This document shows, one piece after another, positions 10,001 to 18,065 of a stretch of 64,000 nt of DNA. The stretch spans positions 1 through 64,000 of the forward strand of contig JAFGLZ010000140.1 in assembly GCA_016927755.1 (NCBI GenBank), in the 5' to 3' direction. Position numbers and translations under genes: made by a program. The notes beneath the pieces are model-generated. The model searched no databases. It had not been told where the DNA came from and was given only the letters and a program-made list of their open reading frames with translations. Positions within the stretch are counted from its first letter, which is position 1. The number at the start of each line of letters is the position of its first letter. Source of the stretch: Phycisphaerae bacterium. Lineage in GTDB: Bacteria; Planctomycetota; Phycisphaerae; UBA1845; JAFGLZ01.

Positions 10001-10777
10001 ATCGCGAGCGAGCATCTGATCACGTTCCGGTCGGCGGCGGCGGGGTACTACGATCTGACGACGTTGGGGGGGACGGGCAACTTCGGCGGGTTCAAGTCGG
10101 GGTGCACGTCGAACCTGATCGCGGCGAACGGGGTGTTGAACGCGCCGGACTATACGCGGACCTGCGCGTGCAGCTATCAGAATCAGTGTTCGGTGGGGCT
10201 GGTTCACATGCCCGAGGTGGAGACGTGGACGTTCAGCACGTTGGGCGTCGACGACGCGCGGATCGACCGGATCGGGCTCAACCTCGGCGCGCCGGGGGAT
10301 CGGATGGCGAGCGGGGGGACACTGTGGCTGGAGTATCCGTTCGTGGGCGGGCGTTCGCCGCGTTTTCCGATCGAGACGACGCCGTTGGATCCGACGTGGT
10401 TTCGGCGACACTCGTCGCGGGTGGTGGGTGGCGAACACTCGTGGGTGGCGGCCTCGGGTTGTGTGGGATTGGCCGAGCTGAAGATCACGCTGGCGAGGAA
10501 GGCGAAGGGGGCTCGGCGGTACACGGTGCGACTCGTCTTCGCTGACCCGACGGAGAGCGAGGCGGGGCGTCGGGTGTTTGACGTATCGCTTCAGGGCAAG
10601 GGGGTGCTGTCGGGCCTGGACGTGGCCAAGGAGGCGGGCGGGCGTCTTCGTGAGGTCGTCAAGGAGTTCACGGGGGTCGAGGTCAAGGACGTGCTGGTGG
10701 TGGGGCTGTCGCCGAAGACGGACGTTCCGGCGTTTCTGTGCGGGGTTGAGGCGGTTGAGGAGGGAAGGACGAAGTGA
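7022..10777 (+). CDS. Giant secreted PQQ-type beta-propeller protein with inserted methyltransferase-like fold and malectin-like C terminus
   Basis: 1251 residues from ATG 7022, which overlaps the upstream stop. ATG 7052 is an alternative that gives a shorter signal peptide. Order of parts: signal peptide ending near VAADWP; a first PQQ/BamB-like propeller (repeated ALDLETGEVRW, LDAATGKVCW motifs) to about residue 450; a Rossmann methyltransferase-like segment at about 460-610 with motif I AVGVGSGRL and the acidic end of strand 2 in GVDRDAD; a second propeller from about 620; and a malectin-like beta-sandwich at about 1130-1250 (YTVRLVFADP...FLCGVEAVEEG). Secretion makes SAM-dependent catalysis puzzling, so the fold may have another ligand. 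It is coupled by a 4-bp overlap to a paralogue. The cellular role is unknown. Confidence 0.8.
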   Translation: MTHHRSPIWVMSNRLCFLMLQLVSVVLVSPAVGVAADWPMWRYDARRSAVSPESLPAMLHLEWVVELPRLEKAWQEQPGDSRLTFDEGYAPIVLGRTVFVGSSRNDSVSALDLETGEVRWRFHADGPVRFAPAGWKDKVYFVSDDGWLTCLDAATGKVCWRVRGGASARKVLGNGRMISAWPARGAPVVVDGVVYFAASIWPFMGVFIHAVDAATGKEVWVNDGLGSLYVLQPHDSPAFAGPAPQGYLTVSEDRLLIPSGRSVPACLDRKTGAYLYYYLGTNKKLGGYDVTATGAHFVNAGEVYELDRGRHLGTVGRDAVVTEDVAYVGSGETIRALDLKHPKTTKIGGGLFGKSKTLWVLPATWELKTGGAHRVHIKAGSRLYAGGAGSVIAVDFRTDGGKPKVSWRAKVDGTPFSMIAGGGKLIVVTLEGGILCYGGRAGECRRHVRSESSPAAADHWRETAKDILGRTGVAEGYCLAVGVGSGRLIEEIARQSKLHVIGVDRDADRVESLRRRLDAAGLYGTRIALLAGGLDEVELPPYFASLVVSEEGIAIGEGAGALIERVYASMRPYGGEACLRVPAGDQGKLAKAVGDAGLANAKLTWDGGWGILRREGALPGSADWTHQYADAANSCVSKDKLVRAPLGLLWFGGPSNAKLLPRHGHGPTEHVVGGRLIIEGPNHLRALDVYTGRLLWETELGGLGRVYDNTGHQPGANALGSNYVSVSDAIYVIHGEGCLRLDPATGKKVGEFRVPRGPGGRGWAEWGMVAVWEDLLIAGVSPLSVHGESKPKDLKESYDGTSSGRLVVMDRHTGQEKWTVEAGVGFRHNAICVGGGTVFCIDGQSSRALAALRRRGAVPRAGAKAALQAFDARTGEKRWSTTKDVFGTWLSYSEAHDVLVEGGRASRDMVPDEPYKRLIAYRGRDGSILFDKRVTYGGPIMLHGKQIIAQDGALSPQCVAFDLLTGAEIKRVNPLTGGEIQWKCYRNYGCNTAIASEHLITFRSAAAGYYDLTTLGGTGNFGGFKSGCTSNLIAANGVLNAPDYTRTCACSYQNQCSVGLVHMPEVETWTFSTLGVDDARIDRIGLNLGAPGDRMASGGTLWLEYPFVGGRSPRFPIETTPLDPTWFRRHSSRVVGGEHSWVAASGCVGLAELKITLARKAKGARRYTVRLVFADPTESEAGRRVFDVSLQGKGVLSGLDVAKEAGGRLREVVKEFTGVEVKDVLVVGLSPKTDVPAFLCGVEAVEEGRTK

Positions 10778-13700
10778 GAAGAGAGAAGGAAGAAGTGAGC
10801 GTTTTGTGCGCCTTGCTGCTCGGGACGTCGGTTTGGGCGGCTTGCCCGCTGCCGGTGACGGCAGCGGACTGGCCGACTTATCGGCATGACGGGGCTCGGA
10901 GCGGGGTGACGGCGGAGGGGCCGGTGCTTCCGCTGCATGAGCAGTGGCGGCACGAGCCCGCGCATCCGCCGGCGCCGGCGTGGCCCAAGCCGGCGGGGGC
11001 GGACCTGTGGCACGACGCGGCGAAGCTCGATCCGGCGGTGACGTACGACCGAGCGTTTCACGTGGCGGTGGTGGGCGATTCGGTCTTCTTCGGGTCGTCG
11101 TCTGAGGACACGGTGACGTGTCTCGACGCGACGACGGGCAAGGCGCGATGGACGTTCACGGCGGACGGGCCGGTGCGGCTGGCGCCGTGCATCGCGGGCG
11201 GCAAGGCGTACTTCGGCTCGGACGACGGGTGGGTGTACTGCCTTCGCGCGGGGGACGGGTCGCTCGTGTGGCGATATCGGGCGGCCGAGGAAGATCGGCG
11301 GATCCCGGGCAACGGTCGGATGATCTCGAGTTGTCCGGTTCGAACCGGCGTGGTCGTTCGCGGTGCTGTCGCGTACGTCTGTTCGGGTCTATTTCCGAAC
11401 GAGGGCGTGTTCGTTTCGGCGCTGGATGCCGAGAGCGGCCGGGCGATCTGGCGGGTGCGGGAGGCTCGGGTCTCGCCTCAGGGCTATCTGATCGCGTCGG
11501 CGACGCGGCTCTATGTGCCCACGGGTCGGACGACGCCGGCGGTGTTCGATCTCGAGAGCGGCAAGTATTTGGGCAGCATCAAGGGGGATCGCGCCGAGGG
11601 CGGGACGTTCGCGCTACTGGCGGACGACGGGCTGATCTACGGCCCGGGCGAGTTCGGTCGGATGGCGGTGGCCGAGACGGATCGGCCGGACCGGATCGCG
11701 AGCTTCGCGGGTCTGCGGCTGATCGCCCGGGCGAAGGTGTCGTATCTGCAGACGAAGACGGAGCTGATTGCGTTCGATCGGGCGGCGTACGTGGAGGAGA
11801 GGCGGCAGGTCGAGGAGCTCGTGCAGAAGCGCAATGAGGTCGTCAGGAAGCTGAAGAAGCTTGGGGTGCGGATTGGGGGCAAGGAGGGCAAGGCGCTGCG
11901 GGAGGAGTTGGCGGCGATCGGCGCGGATATCGACCGGCTGGGTCAGCGGAAGGGGACGGAGCCGGTGTGGCGTCGGGCGAGCGGCTTGTGTCATTCGTTG
12001 ATCCTTGCGGGGGACGTGCTGATTGCCGGTGGGGAGAACGAGGTGGCGGCGTTCCGGGGGTCCGACGGCGAGCCGTTGTGGCGGGGGAAGGTTTCGGGTC
12101 GGGCGTGCGGTCTGGCGGCGGCGGGGGGGCGGCTGTTCGTGAGCACGGACTCGGGGACGATTCATTGTTTCGGGTCTCCGGCTCGTGAGGCACCGTCGAT
12201 CGTTCGAGCGGCGGCAAGTCAGCCCCAGCAGTCCGCGACGGGAGAATCGGCGGGGGGGGTGGTCAAGACGGTCGAGCAGATCGTGGCCAAGACGGGGATC
12301 ACGAAGGGCTTTTGCCTGGTGCTCGGTTGTGGAGGGGGGCAGCTTGCCGCGGAGCTGGCCCAGCGGACGGAATTGCAGATCGTCGGCGTCGATACGGATG
12401 AGGGCCGGGTTCGGTCGGCGCGGGCGTTGCTTCAGAGGGCGGGGCTTTACGGCCGGCGGGTGAGCGTGCATCACGTCGCGTCGCCGGTTCTGCCGTTTTC
12501 GGATTGCACGATGAGTCTGGTGGTGTGCGGGGGTTCGGGCGGGGCCAACGGGTCGATGGGGTCGCCTGACGAGGTGTATCGGCTCTTGCGGCCCGGCGGC
12601 GGCGTGGCGTACTTGGGATCGGCGGACGGCGAGGGGATCGCAAAGTTGAGGCAGTGGTGCGGACAGGCGACGGCGGGCAAGTGGGAGGCGTCGGAGGAGG
12701 GTGGCGGATGGGTGGTGTGTCGTCGCCAGCGGTTGCCGGGCGGCCGCGACTGGACGCACATGTACGCGGACGCGGCGAATACGGCCTGCAGCGGGGACGC
12801 GGTTTCGAGCGATTCGATGCGGCTTCAGTGGTTCGGGCAACCCGGTCCGCGGGAGATCGTCGATCGGCATCACCGCAACGTGCCGCCGCTGGTGCGTGAC
12901 GGTCGGGTGTTCATTCCGGGGCACGATCGGATCATCGCGGCGGACGCCTACAACGGGGTGGAGTTGTGGCGGCTCGACGTACCGAAGTCGTTGCGGCTGG
13001 GCGCGCCGTTCGACTCGGGGAACATGGTGGTCGGGGCGGATCGGTTGTATCTGGCCGTTCTGGGGCGGTGTCTGGTTCTGGCGGCGGCGACGGGTCGGCA
13101 GGTGAGCGCGTTCGATGTTCCGAGAGTGGTCGAGGGGGAGCGTCATTGGGGCTACGTCGGGCTGGTTGGCGATTCTCTGTTCGGCTCGGCGTGCAGGCCG
13201 GGTGCGACGTACACCGAGATCAGCCGCGACGCCGATGCCTATCAATGGGGCGACTACAAGCGGATGGTGACGAGTGACGCGCTGTTCTGCATGGACGCGG
13301 GCACGGGCGAGGTTCGCTGGACGTACGCGGGGGGAGTGATCGTGAACCCGTCGATTGCGATCGGGGGGGGTCGGGTCTACTTCGTGGAGAGCCACGCGCC
13401 GGAGGCCGTCAAGGACGAGGACGGCCAGATGAGATTGGACATCCTGACGCGGGGGCGGACGGATCTGGTGGCCCTCGACGCGAAGACGGGCAAGGGCGTG
13501 TGGCGGCAGGCGGTGGATCTGAAGGCGTTCAAGCACATTCTGTACCTGATCTACGCCGACGAGGTCCTGCTTGCGTTCGGCACGAGGAATCATGCCAAGA
13601 ACCTGTGGCACGACGTGGCGGCGTTCGAGGCCCGAACGGGGGCGGCGCGCTGGCAGCGTTCGAACGATACGGGTTGGGAGCGAGGCGGCACGCACGGCGA

Positions 13701-14067
13701 ACAGGAGCGGCACCCGGTGGTGGTCGGCAAGACGATCTACATCGAGGCCCACGCGTATGACCTGCACACGGGCGAGTCGGTCTCGAACTGGAAGTTCGAC
13801 TTCGACCGGCGGGGGTGCGGCACGGTGACGGGCTCGGCGCGGGGGCTGTTCTTCCGCGACCGGTATCCGATGGCGATGGACCTGACGGACCGGCGGGCGA
13901 CGGCGTTGTCGCGGGTGAGTCGTCCGGGGTGCTGGGTGAACATCATTCCGGCCTGCGGGTTGGTGGTGGTGCCGGAGGGGAGCTCGGGGTGCACGTGCGG
14001 GTATCCGATTCAGACGTCGATGGGGTTCGCGCCGGTGGCCAAGCGGGTCAGCGTGTCGGGGGAGTAG
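10774..14067 (+). CDS. Paralogous secreted PQQ-type beta-propeller protein with inserted methyltransferase-like fold
   Basis: 1097 residues from GTG 10774, which overlaps the previous stop (GTGA). GTG 10795, preceded by AAGGAAG, is an equally good start. It shares the plan of its neighbour: signal peptide ending near VTAADWP; a first propeller with CLDATTGKARW-type repeats; a charged coiled-coil hairpin at about residues 339-391; a Rossmann methyltransferase-like segment at about 495-650 (VLGCGGGQL, then GVDTDEGR); and a second propeller. The malectin-like C-terminal domain of the neighbour is absent. The pair most likely arose by duplication. Extracytoplasmic; the ligand and partners are unknown. 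Confidence 0.8.
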   Translation: MRREKEEVSVLCALLLGTSVWAACPLPVTAADWPTYRHDGARSGVTAEGPVLPLHEQWRHEPAHPPAPAWPKPAGADLWHDAAKLDPAVTYDRAFHVAVVGDSVFFGSSSEDTVTCLDATTGKARWTFTADGPVRLAPCIAGGKAYFGSDDGWVYCLRAGDGSLVWRYRAAEEDRRIPGNGRMISSCPVRTGVVVRGAVAYVCSGLFPNEGVFVSALDAESGRAIWRVREARVSPQGYLIASATRLYVPTGRTTPAVFDLESGKYLGSIKGDRAEGGTFALLADDGLIYGPGEFGRMAVAETDRPDRIASFAGLRLIARAKVSYLQTKTELIAFDRAAYVEERRQVEELVQKRNEVVRKLKKLGVRIGGKEGKALREELAAIGADIDRLGQRKGTEPVWRRASGLCHSLILAGDVLIAGGENEVAAFRGSDGEPLWRGKVSGRACGLAAAGGRLFVSTDSGTIHCFGSPAREAPSIVRAAASQPQQSATGESAGGVVKTVEQIVAKTGITKGFCLVLGCGGGQLAAELAQRTELQIVGVDTDEGRVRSARALLQRAGLYGRRVSVHHVASPVLPFSDCTMSLVVCGGSGGANGSMGSPDEVYRLLRPGGGVAYLGSADGEGIAKLRQWCGQATAGKWEASEEGGGWVVCRRQRLPGGRDWTHMYADAANTACSGDAVSSDSMRLQWFGQPGPREIVDRHHRNVPPLVRDGRVFIPGHDRIIAADAYNGVELWRLDVPKSLRLGAPFDSGNMVVGADRLYLAVLGRCLVLAAATGRQVSAFDVPRVVEGERHWGYVGLVGDSLFGSACRPGATYTEISRDADAYQWGDYKRMVTSDALFCMDAGTGEVRWTYAGGVIVNPSIAIGGGRVYFVESHAPEAVKDEDGQMRLDILTRGRTDLVALDAKTGKGVWRQAVDLKAFKHILYLIYADEVLLAFGTRNHAKNLWHDVAAFEARTGAARWQRSNDTGWERGGTHGEQERHPVVVGKTIYIEAHAYDLHTGESVSNWKFDFDRRGCGTVTGSARGLFFRDRYPMAMDLTDRRATALSRVSRPGCWVNIIPACGLVVVPEGSSGCTCGYPIQTSMGFAPVAKRVSVSGE

Positions 14068-14170
14068 GGCTTTCCGCCGCGTGGCAGGGTGTTGCAGGAG
14101 CGGGCAAGCTGACTTAGGATTCGTGGGACCAGAGGGGGACCCGTGCGGTCCGCCGGCAGGAGACGCGACC

Positions 14171-14665
14171 ATGGCGCAAGCATCGAGCGACAAGTCCGCA
14201 CCGAGGGGGCGCATCGACGGCGTTCACGTGAAGCCGCTGAAGGTGATTCCCGACCAGCGTGGGCGGCTGATGGAGATCTTCCGCTGCGACGACGAACTGT
14301 TCCGGCAGTTCGGGCAGGTGTACATGACCAGCGCCTATCCGGGCGTGGTCAAGGCGTGGCACTACCACAAGATCCAGACCGACAATTGGGCGGTGCTGAG
14401 CGGGATGGCGCTGGTGGGTCTGTACGATCAGCGCGAGGACTCGCCGACGCGCGGGCACGTCAACGAGTTCTACATGGGCGTTCACAACCCGATCCTACTT
14501 CAGATTCCGCCCGGGGTGATGCACGGGTTCAAGTGCATTTCGGAGCAGGAGTGCATCGTGGTGAACACTCCGACGCATCCGTACAACCGTGAGGTGCCGG
14601 ACGAACTCCGGGCGCCGGCGCGGGATCCGTCGATTCCGTTCAACTGGGATCGTGAGGATCGGTGA
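14171..14665 (+). CDS. rfbC: dTDP-4-dehydrorhamnose 3,5-epimerase
   Basis: 164 residues. ATG 14171 is chosen over an upstream start because GGCAGGAG sits 8 bases before it. The cupin core shows the expected AWHYHKIQTDNWAVLSG segment (active-site histidine region) and IPPGVMHGFKCIS. The C terminus VNTPTHPYNREVPDE matches the family. It should epimerise C3 and C5 of dTDP-4-dehydro-6-deoxyglucose in the cytoplasm, the third step of dTDP-L-rhamnose synthesis. It is first of four rhamnose genes (C, A, B, D) on the plus strand, with spacers of 170-290 bp except the 130 bp before rfbD. It is slightly shorter than typical RmlC (about 180). Confidence 0.9.
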   Translation: MAQASSDKSAPRGRIDGVHVKPLKVIPDQRGRLMEIFRCDDELFRQFGQVYMTSAYPGVVKAWHYHKIQTDNWAVLSGMALVGLYDQREDSPTRGHVNEFYMGVHNPILLQIPPGVMHGFKCISEQECIVVNTPTHPYNREVPDELRAPARDPSIPFNWDREDR

Positions 14666-14834
14666 TGGGTGGCCGCCGGGTGACGGGCGGGGCGCTGGAT
14701 GTCGTCGGTTGTGAATCATGGGATGAAGTTCCGCCGGAAAAGGCTGGACCTTACCGGTTTGTGCGTCGAAGAGACGTAAGGGCGATCGCCGCGGCCGCTC
14801 CGACGAGGTATCCACCAAGCAGGAGATTCGATCG

Positions 14835-15566
14835 ATGAAGGGCGTGGTTCTGGCAGGCGGGCTTGGCACGCGTTTGCATCCACTCACGAAGGTCACGAAC
14901 AAGCACTTGCTGCCGGTGTATGACAAGCCGATGGTCTACTATCCGCTGGAGTGCCTGGTGAACGCGGGGATCAACGAGGTCATGCTCGTGACGGGCGGCA
15001 GCAGCGCGGGTGACTTCCTGCGGTTGCTGGGCAACGGCAAGGAGCTGGGACTTCGGCGGCTGCACTACGCTTATCAGGAAGGCGAGGGCGGGATCGCCGA
15101 CGCGCTGAACCTGGCCGAGGACTTCGCCGACGGGGACAAGATCGTCGTGGTTCTGGGCGACAACATCATCGAGAGGAACATCCGCAGCGCCACGGCGGAC
15201 TACTTCAGCCAGCGCGAGGGGGCCAAGATCATCCTGAAGGAGGTGCCGGATCCGGAGCGGTTCGGCGTGCCGGAGATCGACGGGGACCGGATCGTATCGA
15301 TCGAGGAGAAGCCGAAGGCGCCGAAGAGCCGATACGCGGTGATCGGAATTTACTTCTATGACGGGCGGGTTTTCGAGATCATCAAGACGCTCAAGCCCTC
15401 CGGGCGAGGGGAGCTGGAGATCACGGACGTCAACAACGCCTATATCGAGGCGGGGACGATGACGTACGAGGTCCTGGACGGATGGTGGACGGACGCGGGG
15501 ACGTTCGAGTCGCTTCATCGGGCCAGCAATATGGTAGCCGAGGGCGGGGCGAATCGGTTGGATTGA
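14835..15566 (+). CDS. rfbA: Glucose-1-phosphate thymidylyltransferase
   Basis: 243 residues, the short form of the family (RmlA is often about 290). The N-terminal nucleotide-binding loop VVLAGGLGTRLHPLT is followed by NKHLLPVYDKPMVYYPL, both diagnostic of sugar nucleotidyltransferases. VVVLGDNIIE holds the Mg-binding aspartate, and GVPEIDGDRIVSIEEKPK is the sugar-phosphate-binding region. It should make dTDP-glucose from dTTP and glucose-1-phosphate. SD AGGAG precedes ATG 14835. Context with rfbC, rfbB and rfbD supports dTDP specificity, although the sequence alone cannot exclude another nucleotide. Confidence 0.9.
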   Translation: MKGVVLAGGLGTRLHPLTKVTNKHLLPVYDKPMVYYPLECLVNAGINEVMLVTGGSSAGDFLRLLGNGKELGLRRLHYAYQEGEGGIADALNLAEDFADGDKIVVVLGDNIIERNIRSATADYFSQREGAKIILKEVPDPERFGVPEIDGDRIVSIEEKPKAPKSRYAVIGIYFYDGRVFEIIKTLKPSGRGELEITDVNNAYIEAGTMTYEVLDGWWTDAGTFESLHRASNMVAEGGANRLD

Positions 15567-15612
15567 GGAAAGCAGGGGCTAGGGTTTAAGCTGCCTGCAA
15601 CACCTCGAACCG

Positions 15613-15675
15613 TGTGGGCCAGCCGCCCTCGGCTGCGAAATCGCGAAGCAATTAGCCGAGGGCGGCTGGCCCACA
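15613..15675. repeat. Perfect 22-bp inverted repeat between rfbA and rfbB
   Basis: The left arm 15613-15634 (starting TGTGGGCCAGCCGCCC) is exactly complementary to the right arm 15654-15675 (ending GGGCGGCTGGCCCACA). The 19-base loop itself contains GCGA-AA-TCGC. There is no T-tract, so it is not a classic terminator. It may be a mobile palindromic repeat or an mRNA-stabilising hairpin. Confidence 0.85.
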
Positions 15676-15858
15676 TTCGGCTACCCCAGGAGGCTGTTCA
15701 GACATTGATGCGACCAGTTCAGCGTCTGGGGGTTAGGGTCTCGAGTTCGCCGGCATTCCACCTGGAGCGATACGCCGTATCGTCTTGAGTTTCCTTCTGA
15801 ACCATAGGTGTCGTATGATCGTACGGGGGCGAGGCGGGAGGACTTTCTGGGGACGATC

Positions 15859-16878
15859 ATGAAGCGACTGTTGGTGACCGGCGGCGCGGGCTTTATCGGC
15901 TCGAACTTCGTGCGGTGGGCGCTGCGGAACTGGGCGGACGTGGACGTCGTCAATCTGGATGTGCTGACGTACGCGGGGAACCTGGCGAACCTTTCCGACG
16001 TCGAGGGGGACGGCCGCTATACGTTCATGCACGGCGATATCACGGACGCGGCGCTGCTCGATCGTCTCATGGGCGAGGGGATCGACGCGGTGATCAACTT
16101 CGCGGCCGAGAGCCACGTCGACCGGAGCCTGATGTCGAGCGAGCCGTTCGTTCGGACGAACGTCGTCGGGACGCAGCAGTTGCTGGATGCGGCGCGTCGG
16201 CACGGGGTCGAGCGTTTCCTTCAGGTGAGCACGGACGAGGTATACGGCTCGCTGGGCGCGGAGGGCGAGTTCACGGAGACCACGCCGCTTTGTCCGAACA
16301 GCCCGTATTCGGCGAGCAAGGCGGCCGCGGATCTGCTGTGTCACGCGTATCACCACAGTCTCGGGTTTCCGGCGATGATCTCGCGGTGCAGCAACAACTA
16401 CGGGCCTTATCAGTTTCCGGAGAAGGTCATTCCGCTGTTCTTGACGAACCTTTTCGAGGGTCGGAAGGTGCCGCTGTACGGCGACGGGTTGAATGTTCGC
16501 GACTGGATTTACGTCGAGGATCATTGCGCGGCGCTGGGGGCGATTCTGGAGAAAGGCTCACTGGGCGAGGTCTACAACGTCGGGGCGGACTGCGAGCTGA
16601 CGAACTTGGACCTGACGAAGCGGATCATCGCCGCGTGCGGGAGGGACGAGGACTCCATCGAGTACGTCAAGGATCGCCCGGGGCATGATCGTCGATACGC
16701 GATCGATTCGTCCAAGATTCGCGGCGAGTTGGGCTGGTCGCCGGCGCACGATTTCGACGATGCGCTGGCGCGGACGGTGCGGTGGTATCGGGATCATGAG
16801 GACTGGTGGCGCGGGATCAAGAGCGGGGAGTATCGGGAGTACTACCAGAAGCAGTATGGCGGCGGTGGGGGTGTCTAG
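15859..16878 (+). CDS. rfbB: dTDP-glucose 4,6-dehydratase
   Basis: 339 residues from ATG 15859, where the conserved N terminus MKRLLVTGGAGFIGSNFVR begins; an in-frame start at 15808 would add residues with no homology-like content. The NAD-binding GGAGFIG motif, the catalytic STDEVYG (Asp-Glu pair for dehydration), the YSASKAAAD motif (Tyr and Lys) and SRCSNNYGPYQFPEK are all present. It converts dTDP-glucose to dTDP-4-dehydro-6-deoxyglucose, the second step toward dTDP-rhamnose. The length is normal for RmlB. Confidence 0.93.
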   Translation: MKRLLVTGGAGFIGSNFVRWALRNWADVDVVNLDVLTYAGNLANLSDVEGDGRYTFMHGDITDAALLDRLMGEGIDAVINFAAESHVDRSLMSSEPFVRTNVVGTQQLLDAARRHGVERFLQVSTDEVYGSLGAEGEFTETTPLCPNSPYSASKAAADLLCHAYHHSLGFPAMISRCSNNYGPYQFPEKVIPLFLTNLFEGRKVPLYGDGLNVRDWIYVEDHCAALGAILEKGSLGEVYNVGADCELTNLDLTKRIIAACGRDEDSIEYVKDRPGHDRRYAIDSSKIRGELGWSPAHDFDDALARTVRWYRDHEDWWRGIKSGEYREYYQKQYGGGGGV

Positions 16879-16939
16879 TTTCTTTTTCGGCAGGTGGGTT
16901 TCGCCCTGTCGTCGCGCGGGCTTGCGGCCTGTCCAGAAA

Positions 16940-16962
16940 GCAGGCAGGGATGCCTGCGTTAC
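16940..16962. repeat. Short palindromic repeat GCAGGC...GCCTGC plus GTTAC
   Basis: GCAGGC at 16940-16945, loop AGGGAT, GCCTGC at 16952-16957, then GTTAC. It has the same plan (6-7 bp arms, 5-6 base loop, trailing G-Y-TAC) as the copies at 5662-5684 and 34630-34652. It lies in the rfbB-rfbD spacer. Confidence 0.65.
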
Positions 16963-17008
16963 ACGAGATGTTCGGCAGCAGGGCGCTTGCTTGGCAGGAG
17001 GGTGATTC

Positions 17009-17887
17009 TTGACGAGACCGGCGATCATTTTCGGCTCGATCGGCATGCTGGGCAGCGACCTGGTGGCGGCGTGGGAGCGTGTGCGCGCGGAGGAGGCGGA
17101 TGCGCTGCCGCCGGCGGTGGGGGTCGCGGACTGGAACGTCGTGGAGATCACGGATGAGCGCGCGGTGGGCGAGTTCATCACCAGGCACGAGCCGCGGCTC
17201 GTCGTGAATTGCGCGGCGTATACGGACGTGGACGGGTGCACGCGCGATCCGGAGCTGGCGATGAACGTCAACGGGCGGGCGCCGGGTTACATCGCGGCGG
17301 CCTGCGCGAAGGTCGGGGCGAGGATGGTGCACATCTCGACCGACTTCGTCTTCGACGGCAAATCCGACCGGCCCTACGTGGAGGACGATCCGGTCGGGCC
17401 GATCAGCGCGTACGGGGAATCGAAGCTGGCCGGCGAGCGAGCGGCTCAGCAGCATTTGCCCGGCGCTTGTATCGTCCGGACGGCGTGGCTGTATGGGGCG
17501 AGCGGCAAGAACTTCGTGGCGACGATGCTGCGGCTGGGTCGGGAGCGTGACGAACTTCGGGTCGTTTCCGACCAGGTGGGGTGTCCGACGTATACGGTGG
17601 ATCTGGCGGAGGCGATTCTCCGCCTGATTCTGGCCGGGGCCGAGGGGGTGGTTCACGTCGTGAACTCGGGTCAGTGTAGCTGGTGCGATCTGGCGCGCAA
17701 GGCGCTGGAGCTCGCCGGCATCTCGACTCCGGTGCTGTCGATCACGGCGGCGGAGTTCAAGAGTCCGACGGAGCGGCCGGGGTACAGCGTGCTTTCGACG
17801 GCGCGGTACACGGCGTTGACCGGTCGTCGGATGCGGTCGTGGACGGAGGCGCTGCCGGAGTTCATTGAGCGGTACATGTCTCGTTGA
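17009..17887 (+). CDS. rfbD: dTDP-4-dehydrorhamnose reductase
   Basis: 292 residues with a TTG start at 17009, supported by GGCAGGAGG 7-8 bases upstream and by the conserved start TRPAIIFGSIGMLGSDL (GxxGxxG nucleotide-binding motif). STDFVFDG, YGESKLAGE (Tyr-Lys catalytic pair) and RTAWLYG are family hallmarks. It reduces dTDP-4-dehydro-L-rhamnose with NAD(P)H, the last step of the pathway. The four rhamnose genes suggest rhamnose-containing surface polysaccharide or glycoprotein in this organism. Confidence 0.92.
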   Translation: MTRPAIIFGSIGMLGSDLVAAWERVRAEEADALPPAVGVADWNVVEITDERAVGEFITRHEPRLVVNCAAYTDVDGCTRDPELAMNVNGRAPGYIAAACAKVGARMVHISTDFVFDGKSDRPYVEDDPVGPISAYGESKLAGERAAQQHLPGACIVRTAWLYGASGKNFVATMLRLGRERDELRVVSDQVGCPTYTVDLAEAILRLILAGAEGVVHVVNSGQCSWCDLARKALELAGISTPVLSITAAEFKSPTERPGYSVLSTARYTALTGRRMRSWTEALPEFIERYMSR

Positions 17888-17931
17888 TCCTGCCCGGTAA
17901 TGGCGGGGGGAAGTTGTTCGCGGTGGTCTGC

Positions 17932-17954
17932 CCGCGCGGGATGAATCCCGCGGC
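17932..17954. repeat. Short palindrome CGCGGG-ATGAAT-CCCGCG
   Basis: Arms at 17935-17940 and 17947-17952 with a six-base loop, followed by GCTCG. It resembles the other short GC palindromes of this window. It is downstream of rfbD and upstream of the symporter promoter region. Confidence 0.5.
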
Positions 17955-18065
17955 TCGGCTCGTTCGCCGACGGCTTGACCGGTTCGCGGGCTTCTGATAT
18001 CGTTCGGACGATCATATTCGTCATTTGCCGATTGCGTCACGGATGTCGGGCGTCTTGGGGTGGTC

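Noticed and set aside
11335-11348. A T-loop-like sequence CCGGTTCGAACCGG
   Set aside because: It lies inside the second propeller gene, and no acceptor or anticodon stem surrounds it.
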